A DNA stretch of 64,000 bases from Atriophallophorus winterbourni (taxonomy: Eukaryota > Platyhelminthes > Trematoda > Plagiorchiida > Microphallidae). The notes under the pieces were generated by a model. That model was not told the origin of the DNA. It made no database searches and saw only the letters and a list, made by a program, of their open reading frames with translations. The stretch is from contig JACCGJ010000677.1 in assembly GCA_013407085.1 (NCBI GenBank), positions 41,399 to 105,398 of the forward strand, read 5' to 3'. Below are positions 38,101 to 44,215 of the stretch, piece after piece (the first letter of the stretch is position 1; every line of letters begins with the position of its first letter). The translations under genes and the position numbers were made by a program.

Positions 38101-39577
38101 TTTCGGTTTTAATATTGGTAAATCAGGGAAGATCTACTGTGTTGGTGAGGACCCGTTGTGTAGATTGTGAGCCACCTATTTTAGATAGATGGATTCTTTT
38201 TTACACGCCGAATACTGATAAGCGCTGAGCTCTGAGTGACAGCATCGTAGCATGACATTCACTGCTGTCAACCAAGTCCAGCTTCTAGCCTGCTCGAGTG
38301 GCCCCCCGAGCCCGGTGGAACTGCCTCTACCAACAGGAGAAGCGTCGAGGGCGAGTGCCTGGCGCCTGAGAACCAGTTTGCTTCGGGCAGATGTAGCTCG
38401 TTAGCCTTGGAGGGAATTTCATCTAAGGGAAGAAAAACCCTGATTTTAAACCGCCGCTGCCTTGCGAGATACCCGATCGCGGGAAAGGCTCCGGGAGAAA
38501 ACCCTGAGGAAAAACCTGGAACAGAGTCTGGTAAACGGTTAGTTGGTGCACACCACCTCTTTTTGGCAGCTCCTTGCTGCCTTGCAGGTCGCACTTGGTT
38601 GTGAAAAGGCTAGAGAAGCTGACTCGAACAAACGACGAGTGTTGTTGGGGACGCCGCCTTGTACCCAAATTCCCAAGAATCTTCATTGAAGCCGACTCAT
38701 CCTCCAGGAGGAGATCGTCGCACACAATACAATAATACTAGTAATCTTTCTATAGCCAGTGAAGTTCGTCTTTCGGGCTGTGGTCCTTACGATCCGATAT
38801 TGCGGCGTGCAGTTAAATTTGAGGCATTGTCTTGAAACCGCATCATCGAAGGCCTTGCTGTATTTATGTGAACCTATGCGCTTGACACGTACTTTGATAA
38901 ACAAACCTTGTTATGAAAGCAGTCTTTTCAGCGTCATCGATGCTAATAGATTGCTGTTCGCATATGATGATGATGAAAGCACAAGCCTGATCCAGGCAAA
39001 GTGCCGCACAGTCAGAGACTGCATGTGTTCTAAGATACTGTCAGGTTGCCCAGGCCTAGACAGATATGAGAAAGAAAATAGAAATGGTAGTGAGACTCCA
39101 GCTCTCTACCGGTGGCCAATCAATTTAGCAAGGTGTTGGAAACACAGCACTTAAGTGCTGCATGATTGCACATCCGCGCATATGTCAGAAACATGAGCAC
39201 CCCGGTCTAGTTTGTCTGCGTTTTGCCTGTGCAAACACGTTTATCTTGTTAAGTCTCCTCCACCTTTGTTTTTAATTAAAAATACATTTTGTTTGTAGAT
39301 CAGTAGTTTATCGGTGTGTTATCAACGTAGTGATGTTTACGAGGATAATGATGACTTTCACACAAACAAACAGCTTTACATCTGTATTGGAAAATGTTTG
39401 TGGCCAATCGGGGAACCTTATTCATTTAAACTAAAGTTTGTAATGAATCGGCTAAAGCCGTTTACATCTGCTTGAACCTTACCACTTTCTCTCCACAGTG
39501 TCCGCCCCGCCTCTACTCGTTCGATCGTCTCAACGGAAGCCTACGTCTTGTTTTACGAGCTCGCCGATCAACCTTGA
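1979..39577 (+). CDS. USP2: USP2/USP21-type ubiquitin carboxyl-terminal hydrolase (12 coding exons)
   Basis: Cysteine protease of family C19 that removes ubiquitin from proteins. Coding exons: 1979-2140, 3617-4039, 5121-5244, 7190-7304, 8577-8696, 11884-11948, 16795-16898, 19289-19363, 20571-20649, 31757-31858, 33859-33988, 39499-39577. Each internal exon has AG and GT borders, phases match at every join, and the sum is 1578 nt (525 aa plus stop). Residues 1-180 are low-complexity and Ser/Asn-rich; the catalytic domain follows. Seen: Cys box [13 protein letters not shown] with Cys196, QQDSQEFL near 276, zinc pairs CSEC (349-352) and CGRC (398-401), His480 in GHYTA, Asn497-Asp498, and C-terminal EAYVLFYEL. 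Order and spacing match USP2/USP21. Start: ATG 1979 has an in-frame TGA at 1940-1942. Introns hold most of the window's transposons and the 1-kb gap. Exon 1 is the least certain part. Confidence 0.9.
2310..3265 (-). pseudogene. CR1-like ORF1 remnant with PHD finger
   Basis: On the minus strand a broken frame reads [20 protein letters not shown] and DAWQHPRC, the first part of a PHD finger, near 3235-3150. Further on come [20 protein letters not shown] and [14 protein letters not shown], the latter like the ORF1 core of CR1 elements. Lies in USP intron 1, antisense to the gene. Confidence 0.65.
3617..4039 (+). CDS. USP2: USP exon 2 (linker and start of Cys box)
   Basis: 141 codons after the acceptor TTTTGTTCAG, ending GGG AAT ACA|GTAAGT. 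Encodes a Ser/Asn/Thr-rich presumably disordered segment, then the GLNNLGNT half of the Cys box. The catalytic Cys is the first codon of the next exon. Confidence 0.9.
4176..4345 (-). repeat. Family A repeat, diverged antisense copy
   Basis: CACAAGCCTGATTCAGGCAA, then GGCCTAGACAGGTATGAG. Confidence 0.7.
4460..4700 (-). repeat. Family A repeat, antisense copy
   Basis: AATGAAAGCACGAGCCTGAT to ATTGCACAACCGC. A diverged partner copy lies at 4176-4345. Confidence 0.8.
5121..5244 (+). CDS. USP2: USP exon 3 (catalytic cysteine)
   Basis: Follows TTGTTTTCAG. First codon TGT is the catalytic Cys196, followed by [19 protein letters not shown] as in USP2. Donor GTGAGT at 5245; phase 1. Confidence 0.95.
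5365..6250 (-). repeat. RTE 3' fragment
   Basis: Minus strand holds HLRWLGHV-type RTE C-terminus ([20 protein letters not shown] at 6027-6215) followed by the RTE tail and its CATCATCATC end at 5368. In a USP intron. Confidence 0.85.
7190..7304 (+). CDS. USP2: USP exon 4
   Basis: 115 nt between TTTTGTTAG and GTAAGT. Encodes a helical part of the thumb ending in [15 protein letters not shown], which matches the USP2 segment just before QQDAQEFL. Joins exon 5 in phase 2. Confidence 0.95.
7860..8032 (+). repeat. Family A repeat, sense copy
   Basis: Ends TTTGTGCTTTCATA, followed at once by the GATA array. Confidence 0.75.
8033..8217. repeat. GATA/TAGA tetranucleotide microsatellite
   Basis: About 185 bp of (TAGA)n with a few interruptions. 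It begins exactly at the tail of a family A repeat. A predicted long Ser-Ile-Tyr-Leu ORF here is spurious. Confidence 0.97.
8577..8696 (+). CDS. USP2: USP exon 5 (QQDSQEFL box)
   Basis: 120 nt between TTCCTCAG and GTAAGT. Carries [20 protein letters not shown], the conserved Gln/Asp box that lies under the active site. Confidence 0.95.
9030..9166 (+). repeat. Family A repeat, sense partial copy
   Basis: TTTCTATTTCTCCCCTCATA to GTGCTTTCATACATACATAC. Confidence 0.8.
9405..10195 (+). pseudogene. Non-LTR retrotransposon RT C-terminal fragment (second type)
   Basis: Frames broken by stops carry [49 protein letters not shown] and [20 protein letters not shown], ending in a zinc-knuckle-like segment with PSRIGLFSH. 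Distinct in sequence from the RTE and CR1-like elements of this window. Confidence 0.8.
10400..10640 (+). repeat. Family B-related fragment
   Basis: TTGTGCGGCTGGCTCC, GTCTCGGATCGCACCAGCCC; similar to the variable segment at 47700-47760. Confidence 0.55.
10745..10850 (+). repeat. Family A repeat, sense partial copy
   Basis: TTTCATATTTGTCTGGAG and CTGTGCGGCACTTTGCCCAG. Confidence 0.7.
11463..11700 (-). repeat. Family A repeat, antisense copy
   Basis: GAAAGCACAAGCCTGATCCA to TTGCACATCCGTGC. Confidence 0.85.
11884..11948 (+). CDS. USP2: USP exon 6
   Basis: 65 nt between TTCTTTTCAAG and GTGAGT. Encodes [20 protein letters not shown], matching the USP2 stretch before DLFVGQL. Phase 1 at the end. 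Confidence 0.9.
11995..12115 (+). repeat. Family A repeat, sense partial copy
   Basis: TTTCTCTCTCATATCTGTCT to CAGGCTTGTGCTTTC. Confidence 0.8.
12170..12420 (+). repeat. Possible solo LTR or promoter-like repeat
   Basis: Hairpin GTTAGGAG/CTCCTAAC at 12204-12225, TATAAAAG at 12308-12315 and AATAAA at 12359-12364. TATA box and polyadenylation signal 44 bp apart suit an LTR, but no terminal repeats or target duplication were confirmed. Confidence 0.3.
13050..13290 (+). repeat. Family A dispersed repeat (SINE-like), full copy
   Basis: About 235 bp: GCAATCGTGCAGTACTTGTG at the start, CATATCTGTCTAGG and CTGACTGTACGGCACTTTGC in the middle, ending GTTTTCATACATACATACATAC. The variable (CATA)n tail suggests a retroposed unit whose 3' end is this side; I use this as the sense orientation. 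Confidence 0.85.
14273..14321 (+). ncRNA. Hammerhead ribozyme in SINE (copy 1)
   Basis: CTGATGA at 14281-14287, stem II GCTC/GAGC, GAAA at 14302-14305, GTC at 14311-14313. Stem I pairs CGTTG with CAGCG through one G-U. Same family as the copy 400 bp downstream, with compensated stem changes. Confidence 0.82.
14555..14800 (+). repeat. tRNA-derived SINE carrying a hammerhead ribozyme
   Basis: A tRNA-like head includes TGGTAGCCCATATC and a B-box GGGTTCGAATCTC (14651-14663). A hammerhead core and a conserved tail (TTATGGACCGTCGTGATC) follow. A second partial copy of the tail half is at 14273-14420. The organisation recalls the Schistosoma Sm-alpha SINE-like ribozyme family. Confidence 0.8.
14679..14731 (+). 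ncRNA. Hammerhead ribozyme in SINE (copy 2)
   Basis: CTGATGA at 14689-14695; stem II GCTC/GAGC with loop AAATAA; GAAA at 14710-14713; CTCGA, then cleavage triplet GTC at 14719-14721. Stem I pairs GCACTG (14683-14688) with CAGTGC (14722-14727) without mismatch. All invariant core bases are present. Confidence 0.88.
15026..15820 (+). mobile_element. Deleted Mutator-like (MULE) DNA transposon
   Basis: 795 bp between a 9-bp duplication CTGTTAAAC (15017-15025 and 15821-15829). Terminal inverted repeats of about 130 bp pair 15114-15250 with 15677-15809; the outer ends read GGTGTCCGGTCACTTAATC and GGTTTACAGATACTTAATC. The left end holds about six degenerate CACTTAATC units where the right end has one. 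The interior codes for a piece of MULE transposase. It is inserted in an RTE tail. Confidence 0.9.
15255..15714 (+). pseudogene. MULE transposase C-terminal fragment
   Basis: Two overlapping frames carry [16 protein letters not shown] and then [20 protein letters not shown] with [21 protein letters not shown]...FL is the typical C-terminal block of MULE-type transposases. A frameshift near 15400 joins them. The catalytic DDE part is absent, so this copy could only move with help. Confidence 0.82.
16046..16400 (+). repeat. Family B repeat, 5' part
   Basis: GTGCGACTATCTCCTCCTAG to GCTAACGAGCTCTATCTGCC, upstream of USP exon 7. Confidence 0.85.
16795..16898 (+). CDS. USP2: USP exon 7 (first zinc-finger half)
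   Basis: 104 nt between TTTTTTACAG and GTATGA. Encodes [18 protein letters not shown] and [17 protein letters not shown] supplies two of the four zinc-binding cysteines of the fingers subdomain. Confidence 0.95.
17357..17960 (+). repeat. Family B dispersed repeat, longest plus copy
   Basis: About 600 bp starting TTGTGCGACTATCTCCTCCT and including CACAACCAAGTGCGACCTGC, GGCTAACGAGCTCCATCTGC and GGCCAGAAGCTGGACTTGG. Six or more copies lie in this window. Its frames give recurrent meaningless ORFs. Confidence 0.85.
18612..18915 (-). repeat. Family A repeat with internal insertion
   Basis: Normal antisense start (TGAAAGCACAAGCTTGACCC), then about 60 bp of foreign sequence (18766-18830) before CACTACCGGTGGCAAGTCGA and the end. 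Confidence 0.7.
19289..19363 (+). CDS. USP2: USP exon 8
   Basis: 25 codons between CTTTTCAG and GTTAGT, phase 0 on both sides. Encodes the [19 protein letters not shown] segment of the fingers. The join from exon 7 is a few residues shorter than in USP2, so a missed microexon cannot be excluded. Confidence 0.9.
19608..19775 (-). repeat. Family A repeat, two overlapping antisense starts
   Basis: GTATGAAAGCACAAGCCTAA at 19610 and a second start GTGAAAGCATAAGCCTGATC at 19675: a copy inserted in a copy. Confidence 0.75.
20285..20405 (+). repeat. Family A repeat, sense partial copy
   Basis: ATTTCCATTTTCTTTCTCAT to GTGCTTTCATACCAGACC. Confidence 0.8.
20571..20649 (+). CDS. USP2: USP exon 9 (second zinc-finger half)
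   Basis: 79 nt between TACATTCCAG and a weak GTATCC donor. Encodes [20 protein letters not shown] and PRILVL. CGRC completes the zinc site. Confidence 0.92.
20770..21060 (-). repeat. RTE 3' tail fragment
   Basis: CATCATCATCATCATC start and the same tail as the full RTE, on the minus strand. Confidence 0.8.
21676..21775 (+). repeat. Family A repeat, sense partial copy
   Basis: TGGGCAACCTGACAGTATCT to GTGCTTTCATACCATAC. Confidence 0.8.
21995..22140 (+). repeat. Family A repeat, sense partial copy
   Basis: TTTTTCTTCCTCATATCTGT to TGCTTTCATACCATACCATA. Confidence 0.8.
22339..23338. other. Assembly gap (1000 N)
   Basis: Exactly 1000 undetermined bases within USP intron 9. Right flank is a CR1-like 3' end. 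Confidence 1.
23339..23606 (+). pseudogene. CR1-like ORF2 C-terminus next to the gap
   Basis: [20 protein letters not shown], then [20 protein letters not shown], ending at a TAA near 23538 with a T-rich tail. The rest of the element is in the N gap. The Mag-like element inserted into its tail. Confidence 0.75.
23607..23798 (+). repeat. 5' LTR of the Mag-like element
   Basis: 192 bp starting TGTTAGGAGG and ending CATAACA. Contains AATAAA. Differs from the 3' LTR at only a few positions, which suggests a fairly recent insertion. Confidence 0.93.
23866..25505 (+). pseudogene. Gag-protease of the Mag-like element (defective)
   Basis: One frame with a single TAG at 24201-24203. The capsid-like part contains [20 protein letters not shown], typical of K02A2.6-like Gag. 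Two zinc knuckles follow ([13 protein letters not shown] and [14 protein letters not shown]). The protease has [11 protein letters not shown] (active-site DTA) and LLGLDWM. After about 25165 the sequence jumps in frame to the region normally found after RNase H and reaches the beginning of the integrase zinc domain (QFHNGH), where the RTE is inserted. No YxDD motif is present anywhere in the element outside the nested RTE. Confidence 0.85.
25773..27476 (+). pseudogene. RTE endonuclease domain
   Basis: 567 codons. Endonuclease motifs: [16 protein letters not shown] (catalytic Glu), [22 protein letters not shown] and [10 protein letters not shown] frameshift near 27465 breaks the continuation into RT. 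Confidence 0.88.
27465..29039 (+). pseudogene. RTE reverse transcriptase and C-terminal domain
   Basis: RT motifs in order: [44 protein letters not shown], a frameshift near 27960, [26 protein letters not shown] (catalytic YADD), and FTYLGSCI. The C-terminal part has the RTE hallmark [17 protein letters not shown] and ends at the TAA at 29037. Confidence 0.9.
29349..30499 (+). pseudogene. Integrase of the Mag-like element (N-terminus split off by RTE)
   Basis: The second half of the HHCC zinc domain is present (CSKCQ). The catalytic core is intact: Asp in HIDFAGPID, Asp in VSDNGTAF, Glu in SNGQAERF (DDE). The C-terminal domain includes [15 protein letters not shown] and NQLLPS. The first His pair lies 3.8 kb upstream, before the inserted RTE. 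The frame itself is open to the 3' LTR. Confidence 0.9.
30445..30637 (+). repeat. 3' LTR of the Mag-like element
   Basis: 193 bp, same termini as the 5' LTR. The integrase frame runs into the first 55 bp of this LTR. Confidence 0.93.
30975..31170 (-). pseudogene. CR1-like ORF2 C-terminal fragment
   Basis: Minus strand: [20 protein letters not shown], then [18 protein letters not shown]. Resembles the fragment at 23339 but is diverged. Confidence 0.65.
31190..31575 (-). repeat. Family B repeat, minus copy
   Basis: Reverse complement of the 17357 unit, ending GGAGGAGATAGTCGCAC. Confidence 0.85.
31757..31858 (+). CDS. USP2: USP exon 10
   Basis: 102 nt between an AAG acceptor and GTGAGT. The split codon rebuilds His of HLKRF; then [19 protein letters not shown] and SEFASPI, matching the USP2 palm. 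It lies 11 kb downstream of exon 9, across the gap and the nested retrotransposons. Confidence 0.9.
32064..32106 (-). ncRNA. Hammerhead ribozyme beside a Penelope-like fragment
   Basis: Minus strand: CTGACGA (complement 32095-32101), stem II GCTTCTG/CAGAAGC (7 bp, loop CGT), GAAA (complement 32073-32076), triplet GTT, and stem I TTGGT paired with ACCAA. Stem III is minimal (AACGTT is palindromic), as in Penelope-associated hammerheads. Confidence 0.75.
32120..32720 (-). pseudogene. Penelope-like GIY-YIG endonuclease fragment
   Basis: Minus strand contains [20 protein letters not shown] and the tail [18 protein letters not shown] and [13 protein letters not shown]. CxGVYIGQTxR is the GIY-YIG start seen in Penelope-like retroelements. 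No RT of this class is found alongside. A hammerhead lies just beyond its 3' side. Confidence 0.8.
32730..33310 (-). pseudogene. RTE reverse transcriptase fragment
   Basis: Minus strand shows [35 protein letters not shown] and [20 protein letters not shown]. It matches the RT of the intact RTE copy but has several frameshifts and a mutated YADD region. Confidence 0.88.
33331..33440 (-). repeat. Family A repeat, antisense partial copy
   Basis: GTATGAAAGCACAAGCCTGA to GACAGATATGACATACATAC. Confidence 0.8.
33859..33988 (+). CDS. USP2: USP exon 11 (catalytic histidine)
   Basis: 130 nt between TTACTCTTAG and GTAAGT. Encodes [20 protein letters not shown] (catalytic His480) and WYEYNDS with the third catalytic position. 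Confidence 0.97.
35060..35106 (+). ncRNA. Hammerhead-like motif
   Basis: CTGATGA at 35066-35072, perfect 6-bp stem II GTCATC/GATGAC (loop CAGCCT), GAAAC, GTC at 35097-35099. Stem I pairs poorly. A degenerate relative starts at 34866. Confidence 0.45.
35441..35473 (-). ncRNA. Hammerhead core cut by a family A repeat
   Basis: Minus strand: CTGATGA (complement 35467-35473), stem II GGCA/TGCC, GAAAC, CGGTT. The family A repeat begins immediately next to CTGATGA and has removed the 5' strand of stem I. Related decayed stretches begin at 10899 and 20134 on the plus strand. Confidence 0.45.
35478..35660 (-). repeat. Family A repeat, antisense copy
   Basis: TATGGTATGAAAGCACAAGC to GGCCAATCAATTTAGCACGG. 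Its insertion cut the hammerhead core at 35441-35473. Confidence 0.8.
36500..36860 (-). pseudogene. Decayed non-LTR RT fragment
   Basis: Minus strand: [20 protein letters not shown] and [17 protein letters not shown], the stretch following the catalytic Asp box in non-LTR reverse transcriptases. In USP intron 11. Confidence 0.65.
36865..38260. other. USP intron 11, no recognised feature
   Basis: T-rich unique-looking DNA. A 104-codon frame at 37505-37819 lacks any family resemblance and is probably chance. Confidence 0.35.
38265..38730 (-). repeat. Family B repeat, minus copy
   Basis: AACCAAGTCCAGCTTCTAGC to GGAGGAGATCGTCGCAC. Confidence 0.85.
38970..39180 (-). repeat. Family A repeat, antisense copy
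   Basis: GAAAGCACAAGCCTGATCCA to GATTGCACATCCGCGC, with a small internal deletion. In the last USP intron. Confidence 0.85.
39499..39577 (+). CDS. USP2: USP exon 12 (C-terminus and stop)
   Basis: Follows TCTCTCCACAG. Encodes the last 25 residues, including [15 protein letters not shown], then TGA at 39575-39577. AYVLFYEL is the usual final strand of the USP fold. Confidence 0.95.
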
Positions 39578-40430
39578 ACCACGAACTTCCCGTGTCTAGT
39601 AGAATATTAAATTTCATTGTACTTTTGTTACTATTATTTTTTGTTTGGTTTCATCCCACACTAGCCATATTGTCTTCCATCGCTCGCCTATTCCGTGTCA
39701 CCATCACCAGCTGATTCGATCCTTTGCACCCCAGGCTGTGATTCATCATCCCCCATCATTTTGCTCATTTATCGATACTTGTAAAATGCAATGCGCAATT
39801 TTCATTTTTTTCTCTCGGTTCTGATCTCGATTTTTGTTTTTCAATTCCGCTCAAGCGTCATCTTCTCACCTGTGTCTTGATCCCTACAAGCCGATCGATA
39901 TTTTTTTCTGATGAACACAGTCTCAGCCATCACGAACATCTGCTGAGCTGGATTTTGTTCGCCCTATCCAGATCTCCGATAGATTTTTCCCTCAAATATA
40001 GAAAAATCTCCCCTTTCAGTCTTTTTTTCTTCTTTTACAAAATGGTAATGGCCTTCGGTAACGAACTGTGTTGTGTACGAAGAAGTGATTAAAACATTCA
40101 TGCTTTCATCAAAACGTGTGGTTTATCAGGATCGAGATGTCTAACATGATTCAATCAGTTTAATGTAAGGACACGCTATGCTGACCTTAGCTTTGTCCAA
40201 GTTATCAGTCACGGTTTAGTGATACTGACGAGTGAAGTACTACTAAGTCATGTACCGGAAGTGAACCGTTGAAAATGTTCTAATTCTGTTTTATATTCAT
40301 GACTAGTAGACCCCTAGCACTTAGCCTTAATCTAAGCTTTGACCGTGTTTTTTTACCTAAACCATCACGTCAAGCTCCTGATATGACAGAAATTCTTAAA
40401 TCTCGTTCGTATTACCAATGTAAACCACAG
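39578..40430 (+). other. Probable USP 3' UTR and intergenic DNA
   Basis: T-rich sequence after the USP stop. An ATTAAA at 39606-39611 could be the polyadenylation signal, although it is close to the stop codon. Nothing else coding was recognised here. Confidence 0.4.
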
Positions 40431-40479
40431 ATGAGTGTACCATAAAACAGACTGTCCTGTGTGTTTTTGTTGGACAATG

Positions 40480-40935
40480 CCTTTCTTTATTTTCCTGGTG
40501 CAAGCTTGGGCACCATGGCTACAAAAGGACATCAAGCTGCTCGAGAGGATTTATCACAGAGCAACTAAATGGTTGGCTGTCTTTGCAACCTACCATATGA
40601 GAATCGACTGGTTAATCTTAATTTGGATACACTGCTTCGCAGACGCGTTCGATTTGATCTGATCCTAACTTACAAAATAATGAACTCAAAGATGCACCTT
40701 CTGAGGCATCTATTTCGCCTCCGGTCATGCCATGTCACATGTACTCACCCACTGGCACTTGATATTCCACATTCCCACCGGAACTGATGTCGGTTCTTCT
40801 ATTTGGTGCGCGTTTGTGTTTTATGGAACTCTACCGTCAGAAGTTGTACAATCGTTTAGTGAAAGGATTTTCAGGAACAAATTGGATATATTTATGCGTA
40901 GTTATTCCACCCTACATCCCGTTTATATAACATGA
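40480..40935 (+). pseudogene. CR1-like RT C-terminal fragment
   Basis: Three frames carry VQAWAPWLQKDIKLLERIYH, LPYENRLVNLNLDTLLRRRV, RFDLILTYKIMN and LPSEVVQSFSERIFRNKLD, the usual end of CR1-like ORF2. Downstream of the USP gene. Confidence 0.75.
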
Positions 40936-41027
40936 TCTTTATCCAAACGAATATTTTTCCATCATACCGAGACAATACATGACATTTTTCTAACTACAAA
41001 ACTGTCGATCTTCCTAGTGCTTCAATT

Positions 41028-41029
<2 letters not shown>

Positions 41030-41079
<50 letters not shown>

Positions 41080-41097
41080 ATATATATATATATATAG
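41030..41097. repeat. AT dinucleotide array
   Basis: (TA)n with a short break, directly upstream of the 41.2-kb hammerhead segment. Confidence 0.95.
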
Positions 41098-41162
41098 TCC
41101 TTTTTTTTTAAAGTCGATTTTTATTAATCAGGTAGTCTATTACGTCCGAAAAGCAGGACAGA

Positions 41163-41209
41163 AGCAACACGACCGGTTTCGCGGTTATTGCCGCTCATCA
41201 GGTATGCGT
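41163..41209 (-). ncRNA. Hammerhead ribozyme
   Basis: Minus strand: CTGATGA (complement 41195-41201), stem II GCGG/CCGC with loop CAATAA, GAAA, CCGG, cleavage triplet GTC (complement 41171-41173). Stem I pairs GCATAC with GTGTTGC using one G-U and one bulged U. No protein-coding part of the host element is recognised nearby. Confidence 0.8.
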
Positions 41210-41539
41210 ATCCGTGACCTGACATTCGAACGCCGTTCTGACTTTGTGCTAAACCCATTTATTTGCGATTTCGAGGATAAATCCTAGGGTGTTGTATAGC
41301 TGCCAGCTTTTTTATAATTCTTGAATCTGGTATCGATGTGAAGTCACCCGAAATGTTGCTTATTTGTTCTGTTGTGTATGATAAGTATGATAATTGGGGT
41401 TAAGGTATTCTAGTCCCAACGCTTGATGATTGGAAACGTGATATCAAGAAGCATTTTTCCGTAACTGACCTCTTGGTCCACCCGAACAGTGTTTATCTGC
41501 GATAAAGGTGGTGCGATTTCATTTACTGCACATGATTAT

Positions 41540-41740
41540 AATGAGCCGTCATCCCTACCAGGTACAGCATTACACGGGTAGCGTATGGGGAAATCTATAG
41601 AAGAGTAAGCATAAACAAACTGGGATGAAATGTCTACATCTCAAATCGAACAGGCATTCAATGAAGTTTTATGAACCAGTAGAGTGACATTAGCACGATG
41701 GCTTCCTTGCTGCGTTTGCAGCCTTGCATTATACGGATCT
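41540..41740 (-). repeat. RTE 3' tail fragment
   Basis: Diverged copy of the RTE tail (ACAGCATTACACGGGTAGC; TCTATAGAAGAGTAAGCA), minus strand. Confidence 0.7.
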
Positions 41741-42104
41741 TTGAAAGCAGACAAGCGGTGGTGACAATGTTAACGTTGTATGACATGCATGTATCCATGT
41801 CCCACACGTTAAATGCGAGTTATGAATCTGTAAAAAAATGAGTCGGGTCTAGTGCCTGTGCATTAACTTGTGAAATTACCAAGGCTGATAGTCTTGAGTT
41901 AGATGAGACCACGTCACGCGTTCGATGTTGATGTAAATAGACTGCTAGCGTCCGTCCTTTGTATGGGTGAAATCGAAATAACCAGCTTACGTAGATGCTG
42001 AATGAATTGGCCGCTAATTACTGTCGAAACAGTTGACGGTTTCGAGAAATATGGTGTTAATTTTTGAATGTACGTTGCATAATCAAAATATAGTTCACTT
42101 ACAC

Positions 42105-42325
42105 GGATGTGTAATCGTGCTGTGCGGTTAACACCGTGCTAAATTGATTGGCCAGAGATAGTGAACTGCATGCTGAAACAGGCTGGAGTCTCACTACCAG
42201 TTCCTGTTCTTATTTCTTCCTCATATCTGTCTAGGCCCGGGCAACCTGACAGTATCTCAGCCCACGTACAGTCTCTGACTGTGCGGCACTTTGCCTGGAT
42301 CAGGCTTGTGCTTTCATACCATCAC
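42105..42325 (+). repeat. Family A repeat, full sense copy
   Basis: Complete unit ending GTGCTTTCATACCATC. Confidence 0.85.
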
Positions 42326-43202
42326 TTACGTCCTAGCTATCCAGTGGACAACCATGAGGGACTAAGTAAGTTTGTAAGTTGCTTCACATAATTAATTAGT
42401 CATAGGGCCATCGCTCTATGCCTTGCTGCCATGATTTGTGTACGCCTATGGCCAATTGATTCATCTCCAATGGTGTCGTTCGGACCAAAGTAGAGTCGCT
42501 CATACCAGGTATGTCAATCGATAGTCCTCAAACGAACAGGATTTCAAACCACTTGTATGTCGGCCAGGCTATAGACAAGAAACTTACTGGTATCCCGCCT
42601 AAGTATGGACGGCGCGAGGATATTTCGGTCCACATAAGAATATAATGGTAAAACTAGCTCCTGATTGTAGACTACTTCATTTAGTTGGGTAGTTGTATCA
42701 TTAGTAACGCATGTTTAATTAGCGAAAGTTCAACCAGTTTTACTGAATCGATGGTAGCGTTTTGTAACCTTGGTCATCTGTCGTCACAAAGGGTTGTTTT
42801 TTGAAGCTCAATAGTGCATTTCATAAAGCAGTTCTGTTGTACAAGTGTGATACAAGAGTTTCGAGGATAAAAGAACTAAAGCGTGTATAGATGGTCGATG
42901 ATTATTAGATTCAGCTGATACTATTGGATGCGTAACTGGACTATGAGTCATAGATTGTTCGGCAGCGATGTAAATAGGGAAAACTTAACCAGAACGATCT
43001 CCGCCGGTTTCAAGAATTCATGATATAAAACCTTATAGCTTGCAGAGTATTCCTATAAGGACAAATTATATAAATTGAGGTCATGGGAAGATTGACAGTC
43101 TTTGCAGGTGAAAAAATGTCATGGTTGGACCAGGTATTACGTGTCTGGGACTGTCGCATTGTTAACTTGGTTTTTGCTTACGCTCCTACCATGTAACTGA
43201 GT

Positions 43203-43835
43203 CGCTGTAATGGTGATCAGACTGGATTTGTGACAGAAGAAGAAGAACTTGGCAGCCAAACTCCCATTGGTTGATGTTGCTCACTTTCCGGCTATGAGTC
43301 TACGCAATTTCACTTCACCGTGGTTACTTGCTCTATGTGATATGGCCAAGAATCATGTATGGCGGTGGCCTTGTTATCGGAATCTTTTTGAAGTATTTGA
43401 GCAATTTTGCATTTCGTCATGTGGAAAACTTGCCACTGAAATCTGCAGGCTTGGTATCGCTCTACATGCTCAACAACTCGATGGAATGATGCTTCCTCGG
43501 GTGTAAATCCGCCTCATCCTAGTGTGCATGCTCATTTTTCCTACATATTCCGTAGCTTTGCCATTTAACTTACAATTGTTTGAGAGATTTTATGCATTCG
43601 GTCCCGCTAGTTGTGGCCTGCGACCTTGCTGCTGCATTAACTTATTACAATTTGTTTTTGTATTTTCAAGCCGCTCCATACATAGGGTTATTTGCCCTGC
43701 AACACAATACAAAAGGTTCGTCAGTACGGTTCACAAATGAACTTTGTGAATAGGACAGATGTATCTCGCTCTTTGTTATCGCTTAATCGCTCCGTCACAC
43801 TGTGGTCCACACAGGAAACGTAGAAATGTATGTAT
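43203..43835 (+). repeat. Dispersed repeat, first of two nearby copies
   Basis: About 600 bp beginning GTAATGGTGATCAGACTGG. A second copy lies at 44571-45085 and a diverged piece at 14020-14180. Chance ORFs only. Confidence 0.7.
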
Positions 43836-43839
43836 ATAT

Positions 43840-44020
43840 GTATTATTAATGCCAGCCTGACCAGGCAAGTGGCGCACAGTCAGAGACTGCCACGTGGGCT
43901 AAGATACTGTCATGGTTGCCCAGGCCTAGACAGATATGATGGAGAAATAGAAAGGTAGCGAGACTCCATCGTTATTTCACAGCATTCTGCAGCTAGCTCA
44001 CTACCTTTGGCCATCAATTT
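43840..44020 (-). repeat. Family A repeat, antisense copy
   Basis: TGCCAGCCTGACCAGGCAAG to GGCCATCAATTTAGGA. Confidence 0.75.
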
Positions 44021-44080
44021 AGGATTTAGCCGGAGTCAAACGGAGTGACAGAATCTTGTTCTGAGCATGACAGTGAAAGC

Positions 44081-44100
44081 NNNNNNNNNNNNNNNNNNNN
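44081..44100. other. Assembly gap (20 N)
   Basis: Twenty undetermined bases between an RTE-tail scrap and an AT array. Confidence 1.
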
Positions 44101-44215
44101 TATATATATATATATATATCATTACATATTATTATAATATATAATCTATATATATATATATATATCTTATATATATATAGAGATATATAATATATATATA
44201 TATATATATATCTCC
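44101..44215. repeat. AT-rich array next to the 20-N gap
   Basis: (TA)n and ATATAATAT runs after the gap; probably the cause of the gap. Confidence 0.9.
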
